Of a DNA stretch of 64,000 nucleotides, positions 54,167 to 63,206 are shown one piece after another (position 1 is the stretch's first letter; every line of letters starts with the position of its first letter). Origin of the DNA: Streptomyces mangrovisoli (GTDB lineage Bacteria; Actinomycetota; Actinomycetes; Streptomycetales; Streptomycetaceae). Position numbers and translations under genes: made by a program. The stretch lies in NCBI RefSeq assembly GCF_000974985.2, contig NZ_LAVA02000056.1, positions 1 to 64,000 of the forward strand, given 5' to 3'. The notes under the pieces were generated by a model. It did no database searches and was not told the DNA's origin. It was given only the letters and a program-made list of their open reading frames with translations.

Positions 54167-54727
54167 TCAGCGGTTCAGCGGGGGGCGGGGCCCCTCGTCG
54201 CGGGGGTCGGCGGGCTCGTTGCGGATGACCTCGCCCTGGACGACCTTGCCGTCGGGCTGGTGCATGCGGGCCTGCTGGAAGGCGTCGCCGAGGCTGCCGG
54301 GGGGCGCCGTGCGCAGCGTGCGGTCCAGCGTGCGCTCACCGAGCCGGCCCACCACCTTCTGCACCGGCGGGATCAGCAGGAGCAGGCCCACCGCGTCCGA
54401 GATCAGGCCGGGGATCATCAGCAGCAGACCGCCGAGCATCATCAGGCCGTTGCCGCCGCTGCTCGACGGGGTGCCGCCGCGCTGGAGCGCCTCGTTGAGG
54501 TTGCGGAAGGCGCGCCGCCCGGCCCGCTTGATCACCACGGAGCCGAGCACGAAACCGGCGACCAGCAGCAGGAACACCACGAACCCGCTGGTGGCCCCCG
54601 CCACGAGGATCAGCAGCCAGATCTCCAGCACCAGCCACACGGCGACGCCCAGCGGCAGGAACGTGCGCAGCCGGGAGCGCCGGGGCCGGGCGGTGGGATT
54701 CGAGGAGGTCGGAACGCCAGTCGTCAT
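54167..54727 (-). CDS. fxsA: FxsA family membrane protein
   Basis: A 186-residue membrane protein: hydrophobic segments at about 25-65 (LPLGVAVWLVLEIWLLILV, FVVFLLLVAGFVLGSVVI) and 95-120 (LMMLGGLLLMIPGLISDAVG, the FxsA signature). E. coli FxsA alters F-plasmid exclusion of phage T7; the cellular role is unclear. The C-terminus is charged and cytoplasmic. Start at ATG 54727. It lies between rbpA and ppm1, as in S. coelicolor. Confidence 0.9.
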   Translation of the reverse strand: MTTGVPTSSNPTARPRRSRLRTFLPLGVAVWLVLEIWLLILVAGATSGFVVFLLLVAGFVLGSVVIKRAGRRAFRNLNEALQRGGTPSSSGGNGLMMLGGLLLMIPGLISDAVGLLLLIPPVQKVVGRLGERTLDRTLRTAPPGSLGDAFQQARMHQPDGKVVQGEVIRNEPADPRDEGPRPPLNR

Positions 54728-54889
54728 GCTTCCAGTGTGCCTGGGCCCGGCTCAGTGCGGGATAAGCGGACGATCAGCCCCGCCTGTGGGTGCCGCCGGC
54801 CGGGCGGCACTCCCAGGGACGGCGGCGCGGTGCGCGTGCCGGGGACCGGGCAGCGCCCGGCAGGAACCGGGCAGCGCCCGCCGGAGCCT

Positions 54890-55684
54890 CTACTTCCGCG
54901 GCGGACGGCTGGTGAGCTTGCCGACCCGCTCGCCCACGCCCCAGGTCGTCACCCGCCAGAGCGCCTCGACCAGGATGTCGCGGCTCATCTTGGAGTCGCC
55001 GAACTCGCGCTCGACGAAGGTGATGGGCACCTCGACGACGTGGTAGCCGGCCTTGACCGCGCGGCGCGCGAGGTCGACCTGGAAGCAGTAGCCCTGCGAG
55101 GCGACCTCGTCGAGGCCGAGGCCCTCCAGGGTCTCGCGGCGGAAGGCGCGGTAGCCGCCCGTGATGTCGCGCAGCGGCAGGTCCAGGGCGAGACGGGAGT
55201 AGAGGCTGCCGCCGCGGGAGATGAACTCGCGGGACTTGGGCCAGTTCACCACCCGGCCGCCGGTCACCCAGCGCGAGCCGAGCACGAGGTCGGCGTTCTT
55301 GAGGGCGGTCAGCAGCCGGGGCAGTTCCTCGGGCTGGTGGGAGCCGTCGGCGTCCATCTCGACCAGCACGCCGTAGCCGTTGTCCAGGCCCCAGCGGAAG
55401 CCCGCGAGATAGGCGGCGCCGAGGCCCTCCTTGCCCTTGCGGTGCAGCACCTGGACGTGGTCGTCCTCGGCGGCCAGCTCGTCGGCGAGCTTGCCGGTGC
55501 CGTCGGGGCTGTTGTCGTCGGCCACGAGAACGTGCACCTCGGGGACCGCCCTCCGCACGCGGCCGACGATGGCCTTGATGTTCTCCGCCTCGTTGTAGGT
55601 CGGAATGATCACCAAGGCGGTGCCGAGCGGGCCGAACCGCCTCGCCCGGACCTGTGCCGCGGGAGTCCCGTCGCCGTCAGTCAC
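54890..55684 (-). CDS. ppm1: polyprenol monophosphomannose synthase
   Basis: A GT2 enzyme of 264 residues transferring mannose from GDP-mannose to polyprenyl phosphate, the donor for protein O-mannosylation and lipoglycans. Motifs: ALVIIPTYNEAENI, VLVADDNSPDGTG, LVEMDADGSHQPEELP (metal-binding DAD), DITGGYRAFRRETLE and VPITFVEREFGDSKMS. It lacks the extra transmembrane domains of some actinobacterial Ppm1. S. coelicolor ppm1 mutants resist phage phiC31. The GTG at 55684 has AAGGGG upstream; the frame beyond it is not coding. Confidence 0.94.
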   Translation of the reverse strand: MTDGDGTPAAQVRARRFGPLGTALVIIPTYNEAENIKAIVGRVRRAVPEVHVLVADDNSPDGTGKLADELAAEDDHVQVLHRKGKEGLGAAYLAGFRWGLDNGYGVLVEMDADGSHQPEELPRLLTALKNADLVLGSRWVTGGRVVNWPKSREFISRGGSLYSRLALDLPLRDITGGYRAFRRETLEGLGLDEVASQGYCFQVDLARRAVKAGYHVVEVPITFVEREFGDSKMSRDILVEALWRVTTWGVGERVGKLTSRPPRK

Positions 55685-56265
55685 TGCTGCCCCTTCATGT
55701 CCGTACGCAGACATCCACCATAGTGGCCACGGCCTGCGGTGACGTGACAGGACGTTCGTACCGTGGTGTCGATTGGGCAAGAACGGGGTAAGTGCGCAGG
55801 TTCGGTCCTTGCGGTTGCCGTGGGTTCGGTCCTTGCGGTTGCCGCGGGTTCGGTCTCGACGCACCTGCGGATGGGGGCCCGGCGCCCTTCGGGCCGACCT
55901 GGGACCCGCTGGCTGCGGATCGACCGAAAGCCGTTGTCTACTGAGCGGCCGGGCCCCACCCGGGTCGCACCTTGCCGACGCGGGAACGTTCCCTCGCCGC
56001 GTGGCGCGGGCGCTGAGCCTGGCTCCCAGCGGCGGTGCCCCGAATGGCACACCGCCCCTGACCCAGCGGCGCCGCGACGAGTGCGCGGACGTTCTCCGGT
56101 CGGGCGTCCGGTGGTGGACTCGCCGAACCTACCCGCCCGCTGCCGTCGGCTGTCAACAGCTGCTTGACCTGCGCGGTTTCCGGCAAACCCCTGGTCAGGA
56201 CCAAGGACACGCAGGTCGCACCGCGACCGGAAGGGGGCCGATCGCCCCCACCCGGACCCGCTAGA
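55685..56265. other. long intergenic region upstream of ppm1
   Basis: About 580 bases without a supported gene. A 24-bp direct repeat (TTCGGTCCTTGCGGTTGCCG at 55801 and 55825, partial at 55849) is present. The rest contains only shadow frames. Confidence 0.5.
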
Positions 56266-57897
56266 TCACTCGCCCGGCCGTACGAAGACCGTCTCTCCCG
56301 CCACGACGGTGCGCAGGCAGACCGGCAGGTCGCGGCCCGGGGTGAGGTCGGGCAGGCCGGGGGTCCCGGAGCGGGGGTCGGTGGACCAGCGGGCGACCCG
56401 GTCGTCGGGGGCCTGCACGACGAGCTCGTCGGTGCGCCAGACGGCGTAGTCCGCGGGCGCGCCCGGCACCAGGACGCCCGCGTCGTCCCGTCCGACGGCC
56501 CGCCAGCCGCCCCGGGTGTGGGCGGTGAAGGCGGCGCGCACGGAGACCCGGTGCTCGGGCGTGCGGTGGAACGCGGCGGCCCGGACGGTGCCCCAGGGGT
56601 CGAGCGGGGTGACCGGGCTGTCGGAGCCGAAGGCCAGCGGGACACCGGCCCGCAGCAGGCTCGCGAAGGGGTTCAGGGTGCGGGCCCGGTCCGCGCCCAG
56701 GCGGCTCGCGTACATGCCGTCCTCACCGCCCCACAGCGCGTCGAAGGCGGGCTGCACGGAAGCGGTGAGGCCGAGCTCGGCGAAGGCCGCGACGGTCTCG
56801 GGGGTCATCATCTCGGCGTGTTCGACGCGGTGCCGGGCGGCGCGGACCCGGGCAAGGCCGACCTTCTCGGCGGCGGCCCGCACGCCGTCCACGACGGCGG
56901 TCACGGCCGCGTCGCCGATGGCGTGGAAGCCCGCCTGGAGGCCGGCCTCGGTGCAGGCGGTGACATGCGCGGCCACCGCGTCCGCGTCGAGGTAGGCGGT
57001 GCCGGTGTGGGCGGCGTCGGTGTACGGCTGGTGCAGGCAGGCGGTGTGCGAGCCGAGCGCCCCGTCGACGAACAGGTCGCCCGCGGCGCCGACCGCGCCG
57101 AGTTCGCGCGCCTTGTCGACGTCGCGCTCGGCCCAGTAGCCGACGACCCGGGGACCGCGCTCCTCGGCGGCGAGCCGGAGCAGCCCGGTGAAGTCGTCCT
57201 CGGAGGAGATCTCCGGCCCGCCGCACTCGTGGACGGTGCCGATGCCGAGGGCGGCGGCGCGGTCGAGGGCGGCGCGCTGGGCCGCGGCGCGCTGGGCGGG
57301 CGTCACGGCCGCGAACGCGGCGCCGCGCACGGCGTGGTGGGCGTCGGCGGTGAGCGGACCGCCGTCCGGGGTGCCGGCAAGGCCGGGGGCGAGGGCCAGC
57401 AGCGCGGTGGTGACGACGGCGGAGTGCACGTCGATCCGGGAGAGGTACAGGGGGCGCCCGCCGGCCGCCTCGTCCAGCTCGGCGCGGGTCGGCGGGCGGC
57501 CGCCGGGCCAGCGGGCGGCGTCCCAGCCGTGGCCGAGCAGGACGCGGTCGTCCGGGCGGGCGGCGGCGAACTCCCGCACCCGGGCCAGGGCCGCGTCCAG
57601 GGAGGGCGCGTCGGACAGGTCGAGTCCGGTGAGCGCGAGCCCGGTGGACGTCGTGTGCACGTGCGCGTCCGTGAACGCCGGGGTGACGAGGGCTCCGTCG
57701 AGGTCGATCACCTCGTCGACGCCGTCGGCGAAGGCGTCCGCGGCGCCCTCGGAGCCCACCCAGGCGACCTGGCCGCGCTCGACGACCATGGCGGTGGCGA
57801 AGGGGTCGGCGGGGCTGTGCACCTCGCCCCGGCGCAGCAGGACGGTCTTCGGCTCGGCTCGGCGCGCGGCGGCGGGCTCGGGGTTGCGCTCACTCAT
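56266..57897 (-). CDS. amidohydrolase, YtcJ-like
   Basis: A 543-residue metal-dependent amidohydrolase of the YtcJ/AepA type. Near residue 75, TPAFTDAHVHTTSTGL carries the metal-binding HxH motif. HAIGDAAVTAVVDG (about 320) and RHRVEHAEMMTPETV (about 345) give the later His ligands, and FGSDSPVTPLDPW (about 420) the catalytic Asp. Natural substrates of this group are unknown N-acyl or imide compounds. The ATG at 57897 (MSERNPEP) has GGGAGA upstream. It lies 81 bases after an Lrp/AsnC gene on the same strand and may be its target. Confidence 0.88.
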   Translation of the reverse strand: MSERNPEPAAARRAEPKTVLLRRGEVHSPADPFATAMVVERGQVAWVGSEGAADAFADGVDEVIDLDGALVTPAFTDAHVHTTSTGLALTGLDLSDAPSLDAALARVREFAAARPDDRVLLGHGWDAARWPGGRPPTRAELDEAAGGRPLYLSRIDVHSAVVTTALLALAPGLAGTPDGGPLTADAHHAVRGAAFAAVTPAQRAAAQRAALDRAAALGIGTVHECGGPEISSEDDFTGLLRLAAEERGPRVVGYWAERDVDKARELGAVGAAGDLFVDGALGSHTACLHQPYTDAAHTGTAYLDADAVAAHVTACTEAGLQAGFHAIGDAAVTAVVDGVRAAAEKVGLARVRAARHRVEHAEMMTPETVAAFAELGLTASVQPAFDALWGGEDGMYASRLGADRARTLNPFASLLRAGVPLAFGSDSPVTPLDPWGTVRAAAFHRTPEHRVSVRAAFTAHTRGGWRAVGRDDAGVLVPGAPADYAVWRTDELVVQAPDDRVARWSTDPRSGTPGLPDLTPGRDLPVCLRTVVAGETVFVRPGE

Positions 57898-57978
57898 GCC
57901 CACCAGTCTCCCGCCTCGCCCGCCCGGCCCGGCACACGGGTCACGACCGCGGCGGCCGGCGCCCCGGGGGGCCGGGCC

Positions 57979-58419
57979 TCAGACGCGCGGCGGGCGGGCC
58001 TCGTACGGCGTCGAGAGCACGACCGTGGTCCGGGTCGAGACGCCCGCGAGCGTACGCAGCCGGGCGAGCAGCTCCTCGAGTTCGTGCGGGGTGGCCACGC
58101 GCACCTTGAGGATGTAGTTCTCGTCGCCCGCGACGCTGTGGCACGCCTCGATCTCGGGGACCCCGGCGAGGCGGTCCGCGATGTCGTCGGGGGCGCTGGG
58201 ATCGAACGGTTTCACCGAGATGAAGGCGGTCATGGGCAGCCCGACGGCCTCGGCGTCGACCACCGCCGCGTATCCGCGGATCACGCCGCGCTGTTCCAGC
58301 CGGCGCACCCGCTGGTGCACGGCCGACGTGGACAGCCCCGTGGCCTTGCCCAGGTCTGTGTAGCTCATCCGCCCGTCCTTGACGAGCAGCTGCACGATCT
58401 GTCGGTCCAGCTCCTCCAT
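57979..58419 (-). CDS. Lrp/AsnC-family regulator
   Basis: A 146-residue feast/famine regulator. The N-terminal HTH (LDRQIVQLLVKDGRMSYTDL and GLSTSAVHQRVRRLEQRGVI, about 4-50) is followed by the RAM ligand domain (about 65-140, CHSVAGDENYILKVRV). Such proteins bind amino acids and form octamers. The ATG at 58419 (MEELDRQ) was selected by homology; upstream codons are not conserved. It precedes the amidohydrolase and may control it. Confidence 0.92.
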   Translation of the reverse strand: MEELDRQIVQLLVKDGRMSYTDLGKATGLSTSAVHQRVRRLEQRGVIRGYAAVVDAEAVGLPMTAFISVKPFDPSAPDDIADRLAGVPEIEACHSVAGDENYILKVRVATPHELEELLARLRTLAGVSTRTTVVLSTPYEARPPRV

Positions 58420-58676
58420 GGCGCAAGAACCTACAGTGCGCCTGATCTCCACGGATACAGAAGCGGCCCAGGTCATACCCGGTTCGTGATGTTCCCGTGT
58501 CCGACGGGGGCGGCCGGGCGCCCGCACGGGGCATCTGCGAGGGGCATGTGACGAAGGACACAGTGGCCGAACGGGCCGCGCGATGTTCTCGTGATTACCG
58601 CCGAGACCGGGCGGGAAGTGCTTGCTGTGGTCGAGGCCGCAGCGCCTTCACGGCCCAGCCCGAGGGGGAGAATCCC

Positions 58677-59114
58677 ATGCAGAGTCTTAAGCGCCCTGGT
58701 CGTTCCACGGCCAAGCGGCACCAGTCGGTCGTCGAGCCCGAGCCGGAGGGCGTCGAACCCGACGCCTTCGACGCCGAAGAGGCCGACGCCTACGACACGT
58801 TCGAGATGTACCGGGTCATCTGCCCGGACTGCGCGCAGCCCATCGCGCTCCTGGCGGACGAGGACGTCCTGCCGGAGCACGCGCTGTGCGCCTCGCCGTG
58901 GAACCCGTTCGGGCTGACGGTCTGTGCCGGTACCGGCCGCGCGGCCACCGAGGCCCGCCCCGCGGACGAGTCCGTCGAGCCCCAGGAGCAGGACACCGCC
59001 CTGCTGTTGACGCTCCCTCAGGGGCTCGACTGGCGGACCCAGCCCTTCTCGCACGTCGGCGGCCCGGGCTCGCGCCCGATGCGCGTGCCGGTGATGCGGC
59101 GCGAGGCCGCCTGA
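58677..59114 (+). CDS. small protein with cysteine-pair motif
   Basis: A 145-residue acidic protein with a CPDC pair near residue 45 and further cysteines (LCASPW, VCAGTG) near 70-85, which could bind zinc. I do not recognise a named family, but it resembles a conserved Streptomyces hypothetical. The ATG at 58677 (MQSLKRPGRS) has GGGGGAGA upstream. It is divergent from the Lrp gene and converges with the phosphotransferase-like gene. Confidence 0.75.
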   Translation: MQSLKRPGRSTAKRHQSVVEPEPEGVEPDAFDAEEADAYDTFEMYRVICPDCAQPIALLADEDVLPEHALCASPWNPFGLTVCAGTGRAATEARPADESVEPQEQDTALLLTLPQGLDWRTQPFSHVGGPGSRPMRVPVMRREAA

Positions 59115-59140
59115 GCCCCGACGTACGGCTCCGGTAGCCC

Positions 59141-60235
59141 TCAACTCCAGTAGCTGCCCTGCACCATGGCGCGCAGCGTGCCGTGGTGCAGGATCAGCGT
59201 GTCCGGATCCGCCGGGACGGCGATCTCCCCGAAGTGCACCTGACGGTAGGCGATCCGCAGCATCACGATCGCGTGCCGCAGGGCGGCGTAGAGGGTGTGG
59301 AACTCCATGTCGCGGGGGCGGTGCCCGGTGAGCCGGGCGTAGCGCTCCTCGACCCGGTCCCGGCGCAGCAGCTCCGGCAGTCCTGCCTGCCCGAACGCGG
59401 CCGTGAGGTCCTGGAAGAAGCGGTGCAGGTAGATCGTCCAGCCCAGGTCCACCTCGCGCGGGGCCGGTGCGGCCATCTCCCAGTCCAGCACGGCGACCGG
59501 GTCGAACCCGTCGTAGACGATGTTGCCGATGCGCGCGTCGCCCCAACTGAGCACCGTCCGGCCGGATTCGGCGGGCCACAGGTGCTCCAGCCGCGCGAAC
59601 GCGTCCTCGATCAGGGGTGATCGGGCGACACCGTCGACGACCCAGGCGTAGTAGGCGCGCTGGGACTCGACATGCCGGCGCAGCGCGTCCCCTTCGCCCG
59701 GCAGGGCGAGGAACTCCAGCTCGTCGAGCGGCACCTGGTCGTGCAGCCGGGCGAGGACGCCGACCGACGCGGCCTCCAGATGCGCGCGCTGCGCGTCGCT
59801 CGCCGCGTGCAGCCAGTTGCCCTCGTAGGTGTACGGCATGACGTCCGGCGGCACCCGGCCCTCGACGCGTTCCATGACGAAGAAGGGCGCTCCGAGCGGT
59901 TCCGGGTCCTCCTCCAGCCAGAGCACGCGCGGCACCGGCACGTCGGTGCGGTCCGCGACCAGCCGCATGGTGCGGAACTGGCGGGCCATGTCGTACTCGG
60001 GGAAGACGGTGTACGCCGCCGGGTCCGCGGCGAGCCGCAACGCGCAGGCCCGCAGCGGTGGTTCGGGGTGCTCGATGTCGAAGAGCAGGGTCTCGCTGGA
60101 GAGTCCGTTGGCGGCGGGGACGCGGACGTGCGCGGCGCGGGCGCCGGGCAGCCGGGTGCCGAGCCAGGCGGTCAGCCGGCGGCCGAGGTCCTCGGGGTCA
60201 CGGGTGGTCGTGCGGGGGCGGGGTGCCGTGGTCAT
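59141..60235 (-). CDS. APH-like phosphotransferase family protein
   Basis: A 364-residue kinase of the aminoglycoside phosphotransferase/choline kinase fold, ACAD10-like in character. The N-lobe has LSSETLLFDIEH and FVMERVEGRVPPDVM. The catalytic loop is VLSWGDARIGNIVYDG (D and N present; Gly replaces the usual His of HGD) and the metal site is AVLDWEMAAPAPREVDLGW. Relatives act in acyl-CoA or hydroxy-acid metabolism rather than drug resistance. The ATG has GAGGAGA upstream. It starts 11 bases after the DUF7064-like gene, in one operon. Confidence 0.85.
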   Translation of the reverse strand: MTTAPRPRTTTRDPEDLGRRLTAWLGTRLPGARAAHVRVPAANGLSSETLLFDIEHPEPPLRACALRLAADPAAYTVFPEYDMARQFRTMRLVADRTDVPVPRVLWLEEDPEPLGAPFFVMERVEGRVPPDVMPYTYEGNWLHAASDAQRAHLEAASVGVLARLHDQVPLDELEFLALPGEGDALRRHVESQRAYYAWVVDGVARSPLIEDAFARLEHLWPAESGRTVLSWGDARIGNIVYDGFDPVAVLDWEMAAPAPREVDLGWTIYLHRFFQDLTAAFGQAGLPELLRRDRVEERYARLTGHRPRDMEFHTLYAALRHAIVMLRIAYRQVHFGEIAVPADPDTLILHHGTLRAMVQGSYWS

Positions 60236-60246
60236 GGCCGGTCTCC

Positions 60247-61347
60247 TCAGGGCGCGACGGAGTCGAAACCGGTGAAGCCGCTGGGGTCGTGGCGGCCGAA
60301 CGAGCCGTGCTCGAAGATGCCGTGGCCGATCCGGCCGTCGAGCCGGAACCGGGCGGCGTGGTCGGTGACGCCGTGGGCGGCGAGCCGGTGCGGTGCCGTC
60401 ATGTCGTAGGTGCGCCGGTCGGTCCAGCCGTGGCCCTGCCAGGTGCCGTGCTGCCAGTCGTCGGCGGGCGGGTAGCCGGCGCCGAGGGCGAGCGGGGAGG
60501 AGAGCAGGATCTCCACGTCGAGCTCCTGGGGCTTTCGTACGTCGCCCAGGTGGACGGTGGCGCGTTCCGGGAGACGGGTGCCGGGGCGGTAGGCGATCTC
60601 GGCCTGGGGCCAGCCGAGTTGGCGGTCGCGGTGGCCGGGGCGGACGAGGGTGGCGTCGTTCAGCGAGCGGTGCCCGTCGGCGTCCTCCTGGAGGACGACC
60701 ATCAGGAAGCGGTCGTCGAAGCGGACCGGGCACCAGATCCAGTGGAACCCCTCGGCCGGGTGCTCCGCGGCGAGCCGGCCGCCGTCCTCGCCGGGGAGCG
60801 GCCGTACGCCCCAGCTGCGGTCGCGGGTGCCGGTCCACTCCCCCGCCGTCACGCGTATCTCCTCGCCGGCCGCGCGGATCCACCCGGTGCAGCGCCCGGC
60901 CTGGACGAAGCGCCGCCCCTCCAGGGTGAGCCGGCCGCCGCGGCGCTGGACGTGGTGCGGCTCCCACAGGGCGGGGAAGTCGGCGGTCCAGGTGAGGTCG
61001 TACGCCAGCGTGTCGTCGTCGCAGGTCAGCCGGAGCCGTCGGAGCGGCTCGCGGGGCTCGATCCGCAGCGGTCCGACGGCCAGCCGCATCCGGTCGTCGC
61101 CGAGGGCGTCGGAGGCACGCACCGCGTGCAGGATGTCCCCGGTGCGCAGGGTGGCGTAGGCGTCGATGACACCGGTGTTGGGATAGACGCCGAGCCCGGT
61201 GATGAGCAGGGCGCGCCCGGTGTGGTCGAAGACGTGGAAGATGCAGCGGTCGTAGGCGTTGCGGTCCCCGGTGGCCACGTGCTTCATCGAGAGCGGCACC
61301 TGGTGGACGGGGTACTCGTCGAGCGCCACGGGACGGTCGTCGGGCAC
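60247..61347 (-). CDS. DUF7064/AttH-like conserved protein
   Basis: A 366-residue protein without a known enzyme motif, resembling actinobacterial proteins annotated DUF7064/7065 (lipocalin- or AttH-like beta-barrel). The middle has GTRDRSWGVRPL and the C-terminal half WPQAEIAYRPG. It is linked to the APH-like kinase 11 bases downstream, a repeated pairing in lipid-metabolising actinobacteria, so it may bind or modify a hydrophobic substrate. The GTG at 61347 has GGGAGG upstream. An operator-like palindrome precedes it at 61374-61388. Confidence 0.75.
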   Translation of the reverse strand: MPDDRPVALDEYPVHQVPLSMKHVATGDRNAYDRCIFHVFDHTGRALLITGLGVYPNTGVIDAYATLRTGDILHAVRASDALGDDRMRLAVGPLRIEPREPLRRLRLTCDDDTLAYDLTWTADFPALWEPHHVQRRGGRLTLEGRRFVQAGRCTGWIRAAGEEIRVTAGEWTGTRDRSWGVRPLPGEDGGRLAAEHPAEGFHWIWCPVRFDDRFLMVVLQEDADGHRSLNDATLVRPGHRDRQLGWPQAEIAYRPGTRLPERATVHLGDVRKPQELDVEILLSSPLALGAGYPPADDWQHGTWQGHGWTDRRTYDMTAPHRLAAHGVTDHAARFRLDGRIGHGIFEHGSFGRHDPSGFTGFDSVAP

Positions 61348-61373
61348 GGCTGGCCTCCCTGTCGGAGCGTCAG

Positions 61374-61388
61374 CTGACGGTACGTCAG
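61374..61388. promoter_or_regulatory. CTGACG-N3-CGTCAG operator upstream of DUF7064/APH operon
   Basis: CTGACGGTACGTCAG is an inverted repeat with 6-base arms and a 3-base centre, flanked by an extra CGTCAG at 61368-61373. The arms and spacing are identical to 11834-11848. It lies 26 bases upstream of the GTG start, suited to repression by a TetR-type dimer. Confidence 0.6.
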
Positions 61389-61486
61389 GTCGGCCGGGTA
61401 GGCCAGACGGCGGAACGGACGCCACTGAACGCACGCGCGAATCCTCGCGCCGGTGACCTGTCCGCCCGCCGTCGCGTTGCCCCGGC

Positions 61487-61759
61487 ATGACCCCCTCGCC
61501 CACCGTCCTGGGACGGCGCCGGACCTTTGTCCCGGGTCCCGCCGAATCGGTTCCGCTCGCCCCGCCGCCGCAGCTGCCGGACCCGCCCATCTACCGCGAC
61601 CTCATGCGGACTTGGGCGGATCACGGGCGCGCCCTGCCGGGACGGCACGACCCGGAGTGGGTGCGGCTCGCGGCTCCGCCGGTACTGCGCATCGGCGACA
61701 TCGACGAGCAGCGGCCGATCGCGGGAAATTGGTCCGAACCATTGACCAAAATGGTCTAG
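61487..61759 (+). CDS. small conserved hypothetical protein
   Basis: A 90-residue Pro/Arg-rich protein starting MTPSPTVLGRRRTFVPGPAE, with PDPPIYRDLMRTWADHGR in the middle. I recognise no domain. Codon usage is Streptomyces-like, but the ribosome binding site is weak. It is divergent from the DUF7064-like gene. Its stop codon lies within a dre-like site for chiD. Confidence 0.55.
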   Translation: MTPSPTVLGRRRTFVPGPAESVPLAPPPQLPDPPIYRDLMRTWADHGRALPGRHDPEWVRLAAPPVLRIGDIDEQRPIAGNWSEPLTKMV

Positions 61760-61765
61760 TCCTCC
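61728..61765. promoter_or_regulatory. two dre-like (DasR) sites upstream of chiD
   Basis: ATTGGTCCGAACCATT (61728-61743, 11 of 16 to the DasR consensus) and AATGGTCTAGTCCTCC (61750-61765, about 12 of 16) lie 22 bases apart, roughly two helical turns, 78 bases before the chiD ATG. Paired 12-bp repeats of this sort are known in Streptomyces chitinase promoters. Confidence 0.7.
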
Positions 61766-61842
61766 TAGCGTGTCGCTGCGCCGCCTCTCCGCGTCCATGC
61801 CAATCGGCGTGCGATCCCCTCAGCCCTGCGAGGAGACACCCG

Positions 61843-63126
61843 ATGCACTTCACGCTCCGCCCCCGCGCCCGGTTCCGGGCGCTCGTGTCCGCCGCGGCCT
61901 GTGCCGTCCTCGGCGCCGGTCTGCTGGCCGGCGCGGGCACCGCCACCGCGCAGGACTCCGCGGCCGCCCAGCGGTCCACCGCGCAACAGCCCGCGAACGC
62001 GTCCGGTCACCAGGACGCGGCCCCCGGCCACAAGGTGGTCGGCTACTTCACCGACTGGGGCATCTACGCCCGCCAGTACTTCGTCAAGAACATCGAGACC
62101 TCCGGCTCCGCGAACCGCCTCACCCACATCGACTACGCCTTCGGCAACGTCACCGGCGGCAAGTGCGCGATCGGCGACTCCTGGGCGGACACCGACCGCC
62201 CGTTCACCGCCGAGGAGTCCGTGGACGGCGTCGCGGATGTCGCGGGCCAGCCGGTGAGCGGCAACATCAACCAGCTGCGCAAGCTGAAGAAGCTGCACCC
62301 GAACCTCAAGATCCTCTGGTCCTTCGGCGGGTTCAGCTGGTCCGGCGGCTTCGGCGAGGCGGCCAAGGACCCGGCGGCGTTCGCGCAGTCCTGCTACGAC
62401 CTGGTCGAGGACCCGCGCTGGAAGGACGTCTTCGACGGTATCGACATCGACTGGGAGTACCCGGGCGCCTGCGGCAACACCTGCGACACCAGCGACCGTG
62501 AGGCCTACCGGAACCTGATGGCCGCGCTGCGCGCCAAGTTCGGCGGGCACGAGCTGATCAGCGCGGCGATCACCGCCGACGGCTCGCCCGGCGGAAAGCT
62601 CGACGCGGCGGACTACGCGGGCGCTTCGCGCTACGTCGACTGGTACCAGCCGATGACGTACGACTACTTCGGCGCGTGGGACGCCACCGGGCCGACCGCC
62701 CCGCACTCGCCGCTGACGTCCTACAAGGGCATTCCGCACGCCGGTTGGGACACCGCAGACACCATCGCCAAGCTGGAGCGGATGGGCGTCCCGTCCCGGA
62801 AGCTGCTGCTCGGCATCGGCTTCTACGGGCGCGGCTGGACCGGTGTCACGCAGTCGAAGCCGGGCGGCACGGCGACCGGGCCGGCCAAGGGCACGTACGA
62901 GGACGGCACCGAGGACTACAAGGTGCTGCGCACCAGTTGCCCGGCGACCGGCGTCGTCGGCGGCACCGCGTACGCCAAGTGCGGCAGCGACTGGTGGAGT
63001 TACGACACCCCACAGACCGTCGCGGGCAAGATGCGCTACAAGGACGCGCAGCGGCTGGGCGGCACGTTCTTCTGGGAGCTGAGCGGGGACACCTCGAACG
63101 GCGAGCTGATCAAGGCCATCCACTAG
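61843..63126 (+). CDS. chiD: secreted GH18 chitinase
   Basis: A 427-residue exported endochitinase. A signal peptide (about 1-36; Arg-rich start, Ala-rich core, ATAQD cleavage region) leads to a GH18 barrel with DGIDIDWEYP, the catalytic acid Glu being at about residue 205. There is no separate chitin-binding domain. It ends FFWELSGDTSNGELIKAIH as in other Streptomyces GH18 enzymes. The ATG at 61843 has AGGAGA upstream. The dre-like sites place it under DasR, with crr-ptsI at the other end of the window. I recall the S. coelicolor orthologue as ChiD (SCO1429). Confidence 0.92.
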   Translation: MHFTLRPRARFRALVSAAACAVLGAGLLAGAGTATAQDSAAAQRSTAQQPANASGHQDAAPGHKVVGYFTDWGIYARQYFVKNIETSGSANRLTHIDYAFGNVTGGKCAIGDSWADTDRPFTAEESVDGVADVAGQPVSGNINQLRKLKKLHPNLKILWSFGGFSWSGGFGEAAKDPAAFAQSCYDLVEDPRWKDVFDGIDIDWEYPGACGNTCDTSDREAYRNLMAALRAKFGGHELISAAITADGSPGGKLDAADYAGASRYVDWYQPMTYDYFGAWDATGPTAPHSPLTSYKGIPHAGWDTADTIAKLERMGVPSRKLLLGIGFYGRGWTGVTQSKPGGTATGPAKGTYEDGTEDYKVLRTSCPATGVVGGTAYAKCGSDWWSYDTPQTVAGKMRYKDAQRLGGTFFWELSGDTSNGELIKAIH

Positions 63127-63151
63127 GGGGCCGACGGCAGTTGCCGACGCG

Positions 63152-63191
63152 AGGTGGGGGCGAAGGTCCGGCGGGGCCTTCGCCCCCACCT
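63152..63191. terminator. hairpin terminator of chiD
   Basis: A perfect 15-bp stem (63152-63166 with 63177-63191) has a 10-base loop. It lies between the converging chiD and tetR genes. Confidence 0.85.
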
Positions 63192-63206
63192 CTGTGTCAC
63201 GGCGTG

